NCBI RefSeq assembly: GCF_029227915.1
Contig: NC_079882.1
Location: 13,722,501-13,786,500, forward strand
DNA length: 64,000 nt
Direction of reading: 5' to 3'
Source: Hydractinia symbiolongicarpus
Taxonomy: Eukaryota > Cnidaria > Hydrozoa > Anthoathecata > Hydractiniidae
Positions 45,088 to 55,864 of this stretch are shown here, piece by piece (the stretch's first letter is position 1; each line of letters begins with the position of its first letter). The notes beneath the pieces are model-generated. The model made no database searches and was not told the DNA's origin. It worked only from the letters and a program-made list of their open reading frames with translations. Made by a program: the position numbers and the translations under genes.

Positions 45088-46280
45088 ATGAATAAAATTT
45101 TTACTGAAGAAATTCTTTCTTTTTTTTCTCAAAAAAAAACTTATGAAGAGATAAGCAATATCTTGCAGTCGCGATATCCAGGAGAAAGAGGTTATTCCGT
45201 AAAGTCAATAAAACGGTATTGTAAAGAAAATGGATTGTCGCCAAGGGTTTCACAAGCCCATTTAGAACAGATAGTAGCAACAGCAGTTCAAGAAGTATGT
45301 ATAAGACATTATTACATTTACTTCAGTTATTTTTTAATAATTCGGCATTTCGTTAGAAAAATATGTTTTTCTAAGATTTTTTCATTTTTACATTTCTCTA
45401 CATGACACATTTATATTGCAGCTTTTCTTATCGATTTTCCTCCTCGTCTTCTAAGATATGAGTAAAGTAGAGAAAACAGCTGTAAATTTTGTTGCGTGCT
45501 TCCTTGAGGAAAATATTTTTTAAAGAAAGCGCCACAAATTTTGTTTCCTGAACTGGCTTGTTTTACTGGAGTATAATAAAAATACCAGAAACAAAAGTTA
45601 AAACTTTTTTTCTTAATTAATACTTTTTTCTCTTGCTGAAATATATTTTCTTGAAAAAAAAATATAATTTTCATTTCTTTGAATAAAACAGCGTCTTTAT
45701 AAATGAACTCTGTTATTCACTATTTTATGACATTGACCAAATTTATTTATTTAAGGTTGGTCCAACGTATGGGAGGAAAATGATGACCGGGTATATTGCT
45801 AATAGAGACAATATACGTGTTAGCCATAATAGAGTTGGACGAGCTTTAGCAAAAGCTGCACCCCAAAACCACCAGAGAAGACGCACTGACACCGCACGAA
45901 TGGTTAACCCAATACCTTATCGGGCCGATTACTTTAGTCATAAAATTCACTATGATCAAAATGAAAAGCTTGTTATGTATGGGGCTACACATGTCATTGC
46001 CATTGATGGTCATTCTCGCTTCATTGTCGGCTACTCCACCATGCCAATAAAAAACAACGCTCTTATTGAACCTTTAAAAGAAACATTCAAGTGTGTTGTG
46101 TGTCAAGACATAAGTGCTTCACCAATAGCAATTTCAATGTGTTGCAAGCAAGTACTTGGATGCTCCACGTGTGTGGATCAATGGACGGAATTACGATGCC
46201 CCCATTGCCGTAACGAGTTTTACGAGACCGTTACGGTCAATGTTTTTGAAAATATCTTAGCAATTTTAAACAATTTGTAA
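45088..46280 (+). CDS. rve-type transposase N-terminal part fused to a RING-like zinc finger
   Basis: Exons 45088-45294 and 45756-46280; donor GTATGT, acceptor TTTAAG; together 243 residues, no stops. The N-terminal HTH-like region (FTEEILSFFSQKKTYEEISN) is followed by CKENGLSPRVSQ. The core has HYDQNEKLVMYG with an acidic residue and THVIAIDGHSRFIVGYST, the first strands of an integrase fold. Instead of the expected second Asp and the Glu, the chain turns at NNALIEPLKETFK into CVVCQDISASPIAISMCC, then GCSTCVDQW and RCPHC. This Cys-rich RING-like pattern is common in ubiquitin ligases. As read it lacks a full DDE triad, so it is either a truncated transposase or a changed-function chimera. 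Located between matched TIRs. Confidence 0.6.
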
Positions 46281-47799
46281 TTTTTTTATATGTGCATTTA
46301 ACTTTTTTTTCTAAAAAAAATGTTTCTTATCCTTACTATCCTTACTAGTAAAATTATTTAAGTTCTTGAAACTGGTGAATAGAAGCTATTCTTATACAAG
46401 TGTTCGTTTATTGTCAAATGTCTATGTCACATCTATAACTTTGGAAATAAATTGTTTTCTGCTTCACATTTTTTTTCATGAATTATAAAGGAAGCTCGAA
46501 CATAATTGTTTTTAGAGAGAAGAAAGATATTTTTTATTAAAAGTAAAACATTGTTATATATTCTAGATTTTCCTTTTTTAGTTATTTTTTCTTTGAACTG
46601 AAGAAAAAAGAAACATTAATAATTTAACACTATTTCCGTCTACATTCATTTGTTCTGATTTTCTGATGTTCTGATCATATTTAGATTTCCTGATTTCTAA
46701 ATTCAAACCTTAAAGTTTACCTTCCGTGACAAAAAAGGTTTACCTAAAATGACTTAAATTATTGTAACAATTAAGAAAAACAAATATTTGTTTTAGCTAA
46801 AAATTAAAACTTTGCGGCATAAGTTCTCTGTAAGTTGTAAAAATGAGTTGTGAAAACCTATCTACAATTTTATGGAGTATCGGTTCCACGCTGAGCGATG
46901 TTAGTATTTTATAGGAGTTAGAAGTAGAGCTATTCAGAGAGCAACAAAATTTTTTATGACCTTCTTCACTGAAAACGTAGCCTAATTTATTCTTTCAACC
47001 ACAAGTCTGACGTATTGAAAAATTTTCAATATATTAAATTTCGGAACAGCTTTCGGCATAATATTCAAAGCGTGCAAAGTTTTTTTCTTTCTACTTTACA
47101 TTCTACCTCACATAAAATAAATAGAAGCACGTATTGAATCGATTCTCAAAAACGCTTTTAAAAATAAAAATCATCATTCCTAAAATATAAATTGTTCTTA
47201 ACAAAATTTGTGTTATGTATCCATTGCGAGAAGTACTGTGACGCTTTAAGTTCGCTATACGAAACTTTTCTTTTCACTGACCGGGAATCTGCTGTAAGAT
47301 TCTCTTTTAAACATATTGTCAAAACATCGACTACTTAATCAATTCACTAAATATGCCTTTTCGTTTCGATCCAACCTAAACAATGATGCGGCGTTTCAAG
47401 CGCAATATTTTCATAAGATTGTTTTAAGGAATCTTCCTAAGTCCAAATCGATGACATATAAATCTGCAGCTTGATTCCGTAATTGAAATGTTTGAAGATT
47501 TTCTCGCACAGTTGATAAATTATTATGCAGTATTTCAAAATCTTCTCGGAAAAAGTTTAAAAACTGGCCCACGGTTTAAGCTAGGTTTAAGGACCCTTCT
47601 CCCCATTGTAAGTAGACGTAATATGTTGCGTCAATCCTTGTCCGCTAATAATAATAATAATAATAATAAAAAAAAGTGATTATTCTTCAGAAAAAAAATA
47701 AAATCGAATTTCCTTTTTTAATTTAATTTAAAAATCAAAGTTGATTTTCAATTTTTGATTTTGATTTAACTCAAAAATCAAAAATTTAATTTAATTTTC
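46281..47799. other. Non-coding right part of the 44196-48176 element
   Basis: AT-rich; one CCTTCCGTGACA motif at about 46721 and an (AAT)n microsatellite at about 47646-47668. No credible gene. Confidence 0.45.
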
Positions 47800-48176
47800 A
47801 AATTTCTATTTAAACCAAAATCAAAAATTGAACTTGAATTTCAATTCTTGATTTAAACGAAATTTGATTAAATTTTCAAATTTGAAATTCTATTAAAAAT
47901 CAAAAATTTGGAAATTGATATTACATTTTGGGATTTTTAGCACCAAATGACCCAAAGTAATCCTTGGGTTTGTAGATGAAAAACGTCTGCGAAGGAGAGG
48001 GTACTTTTTTGCCAAAATATGAAGTTCCTTTTTTGTTTTTTGATTTGAAAACGGAAAACGAAAATTGAGTTTAAATTTTCTTTTTGTATTGAATTAAAAA
48101 AGAAAAATTGATAAAAAAATTGAAATTTGTTTTTATTTTAAAATGAAAATTAAATGTCCCTTTTAGGTCACGAATT

Positions 48177-49231
48177 AAATGCCGAAGTATTTTATATAAG
48201 AGTTAATTTTAAACCACGGAATGGCATTTTGGATAAAGCATCTTCCCAATTGACAGGGCAGCATGTGAAAAGATGGGCCACCGTGTGCAAAGATGGTCCG
48301 TCCCGTCTTAAGACAGGCCGTGTTTTAAGTTGAGTCAGAATAGGGATAAGGTGAAGTGGCGCAGGAAGCTTAATTTAGCCCAGTAAAATCGGGTTTCCAC
48401 AAAAAATCCCGTGTACTTTTGGCTACTGTTATTTATTGCTAACCGTTTTCGCAATCCGGGCAGAACAGCGCGACCAACAAAGATTGCGAAGATGATTAAA
48501 ATTTTCGATCTCCTAAATATTCTCTCCAAGTTAAGCTATTAAAAATCTCCTAATTTAGCTACTAGCTTATTTAGGAGAAATAGTCTAATTTGCAGTTGTC
48601 CCTAACTGAGTAATGGTGTCATTTTCTGTCAATGTCATTTCTATTTCATCATATATTTTTAAGGAAATGTATATAATAATAGCTAGCTAACGAATAATTG
48701 CATCCTGATGTCTCCACTTGATTATATTCGTACACCAAAGGTAAGTTCTGATAATTTTTTTTTAATTCTGGTAACCATTTACTTTTTAAGGGTTCTTTAG
48801 GGTATGTGATTGAATCTTTGCTTCCTAAATCACATTAGATAAAGGACAAACTGTATTCCTGAGGTAAACTCCCTTTCCTGGGAAAACTACACCTGTGCTG
48901 TGGAATTGCGATACAATATCAAAAATTTGCCTGTGCAATTTTTATTTTTAAAAAGGGTTCAAACATTCTACATGGCTTAAAGTTTACCATGATTTTAATT
49001 TTTATTTAAGAAATTTGTTACTTTTCTCTTTAAACTGGATGTACGAGGGTGCCGATAAGCCGCATACGCCGTAAAAAGTGCGGGCGTTCTCGGGAGAGCT
49101 CGACGTTTTAAGAAAAATTCAAGTATTCGCCCGCAAAAACCTGCATAGGCCCTAACTCGTACCCGTAGTTTAATACTCATGTATAGTTACTCGCGATCGG
49201 TACTGTATGTACAACAAGAGATGTACATTCT
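48177..49231. other. No gene; contains a terminus fragment of the 21934 element family
   Basis: CCGTTTTCGCAATCCGGGCA followed by GAACAG at about 48449-48474 matches, with a few changes, the outermost end of the 1.85 kb element at 23784. The rest is unique-looking AT-rich DNA. Confidence 0.5.
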
Positions 49232-49256
49232 TTATATGTTTGTTTTCAAGAGATTT

Positions 49257-49472
49257 TCAACTTGTGTATGACTTATTTGAATGGTTACTTCCCTGAAACG
49301 GTGAATATGGAACCTGGCTGGACTGCAACATACTTGAGTAGTTTTGATGTTGAGGTGGTTGAATAGGTGGGATTGGGGTGCTTTGAGAATACATAGGAAA
49401 AGTAAATCCGGCATTGTTTCTCCTCTGATGTTCAGAATCAAAGAAGATATCCATTATTCTTTTCTTCAACAT
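49257..49472 (-). other. Possible terminal exon, Pro/Ser/Gln-rich, unrecognised
   Basis: A 71-codon frame ending SYTS. It contains PMYSQSTPIPPIQPPQHQNY, a low-complexity composition unlike random AT-rich frames here. No splice partner or family recognised. Confidence 0.2.
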
Positions 49473-50326
49473 ATACCGTAAATGATCGATTAAGCCCCCG
49501 GGGCTTATTTGTCAAAATGGGTTTTTGGGGGAGGGGACTTATTCAGGGGGGGGGTAAAAGGAAGGGGGGCTTATAAAATTATGCAAAAATCTAGTGTGCT
49601 AAAAACAATGATTTTAATAAACACAACATATCTTTCTAAAAGTATAATAATAAAAACAAAGACTAATCGATCTTAATATATATAATGGTTAAAAAGAGAA
49701 AAAGGGAGGTCGGGCTTATTGTTCCAGCAAAGTATCTATCAGCTACAGTTCTGCCAAATAACTGCGCTCTATCACGAAGATCAATTTGGCGCTGTGTTGA
49801 TCGGTTTTCTGTTTCACGTGCTGATGCAGGCGGCGAGGATAATGAAGTTGCAAGAGCTTTCCACATTTACAGTTTTGCATTTTGTTCTGCACTGATTCTG
49901 TCTGATTTTGATTCCTGCAGTGCAATGCAACAAAATCGCATTGCATGCGGATAAAAAAATCGCATTGTCTCCCCAAAGCTTTAGAGTCTCTGGCATTCAG
50001 CCAGGGTCTGAGACCAAGTTCTTCCGCAATGGATGCAAAAGCTTTGCAACAAGGATACCAGTCAGTTTCTTTTTAGAAATATCTTTTTTTAGTGTATGTA
50101 ATGTTAGATTTCTGTGAGAAATGCGAGTTTTTTTATGCTTTAGTTACCCTCTATAAAAACAGAAATGTGAATTGATTTTCTCCTTATTTAAAAAAAATAT
50201 TTATTATACATATAGTTAAAAAAATAATATGGTCAAATGCATAAATAATTATTAATGTTTATTTAATTTAATCAGAGGTAGAAAAAACTGTATTTAATTA
50301 AACATCAATGATAGGAACTGCAAAGG
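49473..50326. other. G-rich repeat patch and unrecognised DNA
   Basis: 49490-49580 has runs such as GGGGCTTATT and GGGGGGG typical of degenerate interspersed repeats. 49690-50040 has an open plus frame (FRVSGIQPGSETK) and minus shadows without family. No gene called. Confidence 0.3.
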
Positions 50327-50528
50327 CAGGCCTTTTCAGGAAAATTTTAATACGTGTGTGCCAAAAAGCACGCCTCAAGTATTTTAGGTGTGTTTTTGGG
50401 TGTGCTGCACTGGTTAACTTCTTATAAAATTTGTCATTTTGCAGGTGCTATCAATAGCACCCCTAAGCCATTTTGCGTGTGTGTGGAGGTGTGCGCGTGC
50501 TATTGCACGCCTCTTCTGAAAAGGCCTG
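50327..50528. mobile_element. 202-bp MITE with CAGGCCTTTTCAG ends
   Basis: Starts CAGGCCTTTTCAGGA and ends TCTGAAAAGGCCTG. Inside are GTGTGTGCC, AGCACGCCTC and, near the right end, GTGCGCGTGCTATTGCACGC. It belongs to the same family style as 6280-9452 and 18307-19495. Flanking GCAAAGG and GCAAAAG differ by one base. Confidence 0.7.
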
Positions 50529-50598
50529 CAAAAGAGAGCAAATATAACTTTGTTACAGTGAAATTTAGCAATTCTCTAACTCTCCCCTTGGCAACGAC

Positions 50599-50930
50599 CT
50601 AACTACCCAACTCCATGATGCGAAATTTACCTGGCAGTCTTCTTTGACGTGTATAACAGTCTCGAAATGTGGTTGAATAAAGTTTAAAATTGTTTATTAA
50701 AGTAGCAAACACTGCTTTCTCTGGTAGAATGTTCCATTCATTAATAACCCAAGGAATAAATGAAATTTTTCTTTTATTCAGCCTGCTATGAGGCTTCCAT
50801 ATCTTTTTTGAGTTTCCCCTTGTCAGTGGATTCTCACACAGTTCAAAAAAGTCATTCGGGTTCAAATTTTCATACCCATTCATTATTTTAAATACCTCTA
50901 TGAGGTCAGCTCTTAATCTCCTCATTCCCA
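50599..50930 (-). pseudogene. LINE reverse-transcriptase C-terminal fragment
   Basis: Reads GMRRLRADLIEVFKIMNGYE, then TRGNSKKIWKPHSRLNKRK and ISFIPWVINEWNILPEKAV. This is the conserved tail after the RT domain in CR1/jockey-like non-LTR retrotransposons. 5'-truncated; the fragment is interrupted at its 5' side by a second LINE piece. Confidence 0.7.
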
Positions 50931-51640
50931 TCATCATCATCATCATCATTCTCGGCTTAACGTCCGTTTTCCATGCTAGCATGGGTTGGACGGGGTATAT
51001 TAATGACCCTCTTCCAATCTGATCTAGACTGTGTTAGATCTAAACTCAACTTCCTCTCTATCAAGTCTGTCCTTATAACCTCCTGCCAAGTCTTTCTCGG
51101 TCTGCCTCTGGGCTTTGCCCCAGGAACTATCAAGTCTCTACACTTTCTTACCCAATTATCCTCCTCCATTCTTTCCAAAAACAGAAAAGTGACAATCCTA
51201 TTACCTATCAAAAACTTTATCACTATAATACGACTATTAACACGCATAACATCTATTACTTTTTCTACCCACTTCTCTGCAACGAATATGCCAACTCCTC
51301 CATATCCATCACTATTACCAATCCAAAAAAGCTTATACCTTGCCCTCCTACCTTTCATAAATCTCACTGAAGCTCCTCTCCACCTAACTTCCTAAACACA
51401 ACACATATCAACAGATCTACGTTCTAACATTTCAACTACTTCACCTGCTCTACCTCTCAGAGTACCAACATTTACACTAGCCATCCTCAACCTAGTGTTA
51501 TCTACCTTGTGATGAGATAGCTGGGTAACGGTCTGACGATGCTCACATCTGACATCTGTCCTACCGTGCGCGACAGCTTCACTCCTTAGAGTTCCAGCCC
51601 CGTTTACGCAGTTTGTCTGATCAACTATTCTTACGGCCAT
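50931..51640 (-). pseudogene. Second LINE fragment: endonuclease joined to C-terminal tail, (CAT)n end
   Basis: One continuous frame with a single TAG after DMCCV (about 51392). The endonuclease start (RMASVNVGTLRGRAGEVVEM; GVGIFVAEKWVEKVIDVMRV) is followed after FLFLERMEEDNW directly by the C-terminal tail (CRDLIVPGAKPRGRPRKTWQ; RPTHASMENGR). The whole reverse transcriptase is thus deleted. A (CAT)n tract at about 50931-50952 is the microsatellite-like 3' end. Its sequence lies 5' of the other LINE fragment in the same orientation. Confidence 0.7.
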
Positions 51641-52254
51641 TAATAAAGAGTTTTGGCAGTGTTTTACAGCTGGATGCCCTTCCTACTGGGTGTTTTTTAA
51701 AGTGACACCATCACTATGTGGCATTTCATGGGACTTCCACAATCGCATCTTTAAACTAAGGTATGGTGGAGGACGTTCAACTCCTCTCTTGTCTCTTAAG
51801 GAGACCCTTCACCACAACCAGGTGAAGGGTCACAAAAAAATAACAAACAACCATTGTAGCTTGGTGAATCTGGCGAAACCAACTGAACATAAATTAATAA
51901 TTCAAAATAATTTATTTGTAAAAATAATAGGTTTTGTACCTTTTATACGGTTCAACAGGGTACTTCTGTTATCAACACTCTAATACTAATAATTCACGTA
52001 CTGCTACACTAGACTGGTACCCTTTCGTGCTTCACTAGTCTCGATAGTAAAAACGGCGACAAAAAAAGAAGCCCATTTTAAAGTTCCACCGGCTAAAGCT
52101 GTAGAACAATAAAACAAGATGCATCTCGCTATTAAAAATGCACAACTAAGAAACAAACAATGCAACCCAATTCTACAATTTCTGCTAACAAAAGCTTGGC
52201 TTATCATTCATGGTTGAAAGTCGCGCAATTAAAACGTTTATGGTCTTAAACAGC
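51641..52254. other. LINE 5' flank and unrecognised DNA
   Basis: 51655-51690 (GCTGGATGCCCTTCCTACTG) resembles sequence common near such LINEs. The rest has no recognised gene. Confidence 0.35.
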
Positions 52255-52500
52255 ATTTAGGTGACAGAAAATCAAAATTTTGATGTCACCATCATGTTCA
52301 GCATACTGTTTTTGTTAACTGTGCCAAATTTTGTCGAAAATAAAGTAGTTTCAATTTTAGGACCAATTTTGGCCTAAAATGACATTTGGGTGACAAAAAA
52401 TCAAAATTTTGATGTCGCCATCATGTTCAGCATACTTTTTTGTTAACTGTGCCAAATTTTGTTGAAAACAAATACCAATTTTGTCCTGAAACGTACCGGC
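52255..52500. repeat. Tandem duplication, two units of about 125-130 bp
   Basis: TCAAAATTTTGATGTCACCA, TCATGTTCAGCATAC and TTAACTGTGCCAAATTTTGT occur in the same order starting at about 52268 and about 52398. Confidence 0.75.
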
Positions 52501-52682
52501 GTAATTGAGCATAACTATTCCAATACAAAACGAGAAACAAAAGAATTAAAAACGTTTCAATCAAACTTGCAAAACGAAGTTATTCTCAATTAAATTTAGA
52601 TTCGTCAAACATTTGTATTTCCTTTTTAAAATATCAAATATACTGAATTTTTTGATTTTTTTTAACTAGCTACTTTCATAGC

Positions 52683-54403
52683 ATGACTAAAAATTATGAC
52701 AGTGATATTGATTGGATATGCAACACATCCAGCTCTGACGACGAGTCTAATTCTTGCAAAGTATATTGATTTATTTTTTTCGCTCATTTTAAAACTCCTA
52801 AATTTCTAATGTAGTTATAATTATATTTGCTTATTTCTTTATAGATAAAATAAGAGTTAAGGAAAACCAAGCATACACAATAAATATCCGAAGATAATTA
52901 CTTGTGTCAAGGCGTTTATAGAACAAGGTTCAGCTGAAGCTCACTTATGTCGCAGAGAGAGTGTTATGTGCACAAATGGTATAACTAAATGTCGCCATAC
53001 CATTCACAGATTATTGCTTTTGGGCACGAAAAAATACAGGGAGTAAAAACTGTAAATGTCTGATAGACACATGTGTTTCCCCAAAAAGTAATACAAAAAA
53101 ACACAGGACAACTTTTATTTTATTTGTGCTGAAGCTCGAGTAGTCAACGAAATGGGATATCTTTGCAAAGAAAACACATTTATGTTGTCAGTGAAAAATA
53201 AAATAAAGTTGATGTGGGTATTCCAGCAAACAGCAGACGTACAAATATGCACTCTTCATTTGGTAAACGAAGCACTGAATTTTAATGATCATGATTTTCC
53301 TCATCCAAACTCAACAGTTGTGCCTGCTGGTTAACAAATACTCAAGGTCCAATACATCAGATTCATTCTCTTTTTTCTCCAAAGAAAATTACTATTCAAT
53401 GCAAGCGTTCTTTATCCGAAGGATCAAACCTTAACAAGCAGGTTTGTGAAAATATCCAAAGACAGATTAAATCGTTCGATTATAAGCTGGTCACGTTCTG
53501 CAAAAATTCCAGTTCAGTTGTATCCTTTGCATGTTATAGAAAGCACTAACGTGATACATGTTAAACATATGATCAATTTAATTAAAGATGAACGAAAAAC
53601 CAAAGAAATCATTATTGTTGTGGTGATTGCTGACGGAGACCCTGACTTGTCAGTTAAGGACACTACTAACTTTATGTCTATGGGTTTGCTGTGGAGAAAT
53701 CTTGAGCTTGACGCGTTTGTCGTACAATCATACAATTAAATTAAATTTTGAGTGATCAGTGATCAGATTTAATTCTATTGGGAGATGTTGGTCTTACCTC
53801 ACTAACAGAATCTCAACAGTAACTTTGCCAGACAATATTGATGGAGTGACACCACATCAAAATGACGTTGATGAGTGGATGAATGTTTAAGACAGGGCTG
53901 TTGATTTATGTGCTCGATTTTGGCATAATTAGATCTATTGTGGATTCTCCATAGGTGTGGAAATATTTAAATGCAAAAATCCACTGGTGTCACATCTAAA
54001 AAGTGCTCATACTATGCTAAAAGATTTTTTGAATGCGTCCAAGAAGAATTTGAATGAAATCCCGGGTTATTCAGAACTCGTGAAAATTTGTACCTTTTTG
54101 GTTAGACAAGCAAATCGTGAAGCATATCAGTTAGAATTTGTAAGATGAGCCTACAAATCATGCAACCATTGCTCCAATCTGCCAAATCGTGATAATCAAT
54201 TCTTTAAGCTTATACAGGATTTCAGAGGTAGCTGTCTGATTTCTGAACATAGTGATTTTTATGAAGGACATTACAAAACTTTTATTGAATTAATGCAGAG
54301 TCGTTTTTTGTGGTAAAAGTTACAAAAAGAAGCTCTTAAACGAAACAAGCGTTGGTTTATGCAAAAACGGATGTTTGTACATTCTTTTGGGAAAAGCAAA
54401 TAA
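52683..54403 (+). pseudogene. DDE-transposase-like gene, decayed
   Basis: Begins MTKNYDSDIDWICNTSSSDD with a possible splice donor (GTATAT). The main readable part from about 53150 has KDRLNRSIISWSRSAKIPVQ, LYPLHVIESTNVIHVKHMIN and VVVIADGDPDLSVKDT, with a conserved Asp in the ADGDPD box. DAFVVQSYN, frame breaks and a divergent TNRISTVTLPDNIDGVTPH come next. It ends CNHCSNLPNRDNQFFKLIQD and EHSDFYEGHYKTFIELMQ. The pattern resembles DDE-type transposases seen as multi-copy genes in Hydra-like genomes. At least six stops or frameshifts. Family assignment tentative. Confidence 0.5.
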
Positions 54404-55462
54404 AAAAAGACATTTCAAGCTTATGAAGCTGTACTTACTACAATCTATTATTAAACTTATTACAATTTTTTAAAACGTTTATTAATTGTATGATTTTTAA
54501 TTGCATGAATAAATTATGATCTTTATAAGCTTTGTTTTTTTTAGTTTTCAAATGGTGAAAAATGTAATGGTTCACGTTTTTAAAAGAATGTAAACAAGCT
54601 TCTGCCAAATATCACAAAACTTTATAAGAACATTTTTCTTTTAAAATAACTATGAACATAACTATGAACACATAACTATGAAAATTTTATCTAAAGGCCC
54701 TTTAAGAATAATAATTTTATTTGCGTTTAAATACAATATGAGTTATTCAGTGAATTATTCCTCATCTGTTAAGTTTGTTACGCCACAGCTGCATTCATTC
54801 TTCCACATTCTATTCAAAAGTGACACTTTACAGCGGGTTACTATGAGGATTTGGGAGACTAATAATGAATTTAATAGCATTGATATATCTAATAATCACA
54901 TATTTTGTATACGAGGTTGTGGAAACTTATTCATTACATTATAGTATAGGACAGTAATGAAAATAGTATTAGTATAGGCTATCCTATTAACGTTGTTTTA
55001 CATTTAAGAAAAAAATCTGGGTAAATAGAAAATGTATTGGGTTAACTTGCTACCTTCTTATAATCATTCATCAGTGGGAAGAAGTGTAGAAACATTTTGC
55101 TAGTGGTCGATTACAGAAGTTTGAAAATGTGCGAAGGGAAATATGTTGGGAGTAATGGATATGGGTGGTTAATATACAAGTAAGTTTGCATTGTAAAGTG
55201 GTAGAAGGGTGAAGAATGCTTTGGAATGTGTTATTTTGCAGATAGAGAAGACAGTTGAGGGTCAGGATGAGCTAGACAGACATATTTTGTATCCAGATTA
55301 TTATAAAGGGTGGAACATTTTCCACTCTTTTGTATGAAAATGTTTGTGAGGGACTCTTGTATGGCCTTATTTGTAGGACCAACATGTTGTTGAAAGACTA
55401 TATTGGTTTATGTGTGTTGGGTATTGGGTTTTGGGGTCATGGTAAAGATATAGTGGTTTTGT
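54404..55462. other. No gene recognised
   Basis: AT-rich; the ORF at 54678-54944 is unconvincing. From about 55050 composition becomes GT-rich, marking the start of the next Polinton fragment. Confidence 0.4.
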
Positions 55463-55465
55463 GTG

Positions 55466-55651
55466 GGTGACGTTATTGCTAATGAAAGATTGGACAAGAG
55501 AAGTCAACTGTTGCTCGATTTCAGTATTAGTGGTTGGCATAGATTGCATTCTTTGTGGTTGTTGACCCAGGTTTTCAGTGATGGGTTGCTAGCTCTAGTG
55601 GAAGATCTATATAAATTTCCTGTGACCATGACTGTATTTGAGATGAAATAA
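55466..55651 (+). pseudogene. Fragment of a Polinton packaging ATPase
   Basis: Reads GDVIANERLDKRSQLLLDFS, then ISGWHRLHSLWLLTQ, which aligns with DDMIADESMDKKLQSLLELV and ISGRHRKHSLWLITQ of the ATPase at 33147-33747 (Walker B region and what follows). Sequence after LLTQ does not match. It is the remnant of a second, diverged Polinton. Confidence 0.6.
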
Positions 55652-55689
55652 CTCTTGGTAGGTTTTTAATCCAGCAGTAATAATGATTA

Positions 55690-55864
55690 TAATGAGTAGT
55701 AGATCTATTGCACTTTTGTTGCCTGTGAACCTTATCACTTTTATAACTGCATTGTATTCAAACAAATCTACTTTTATGTGATTGTTCTTTTCAAACCTTG
55801 TTATGTCCTCTATGGTTACAGAGAATTGTATGCCGTGGAAGATTAGTTCTTTAGTGTGTTCCAT
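55690..55864 (-). pseudogene. Fragment resembling the N-terminal domain of a Polinton-type PolB polyprotein
   Basis: Reads LIFHGIQFSVTIEDITRFEK, then NNHIKVDLFEYN and VIRFTGNKS. I associate this motif arrangement with polymerase-encoding elements of cnidarians. It lies convergent and adjacent to the ATPase fragment, which supports a shared Polinton origin. Short and tentative. Confidence 0.35.

Larger units (their letters stand above)
44196..48176. mobile_element. TIR transposon with rve-type transposase and fold-back left end
   Basis: TIRs about 44510-44930 and about 47800-48176, 380-420 bp. Shared blocks read outward include GGCAAAAAAGTACGCTCTC (one base changed on the right), CACCAAATGACCCAAAGTAA and, at the outer end, GGTCACGA. 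A third TIR copy lies at about 44196-44500 in the opposite orientation directly outside the left TIR, making a roughly 700-bp fold-back. The interior carries one spliced gene at 45088-46280. Superfamily not identified. Confidence 0.75.
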
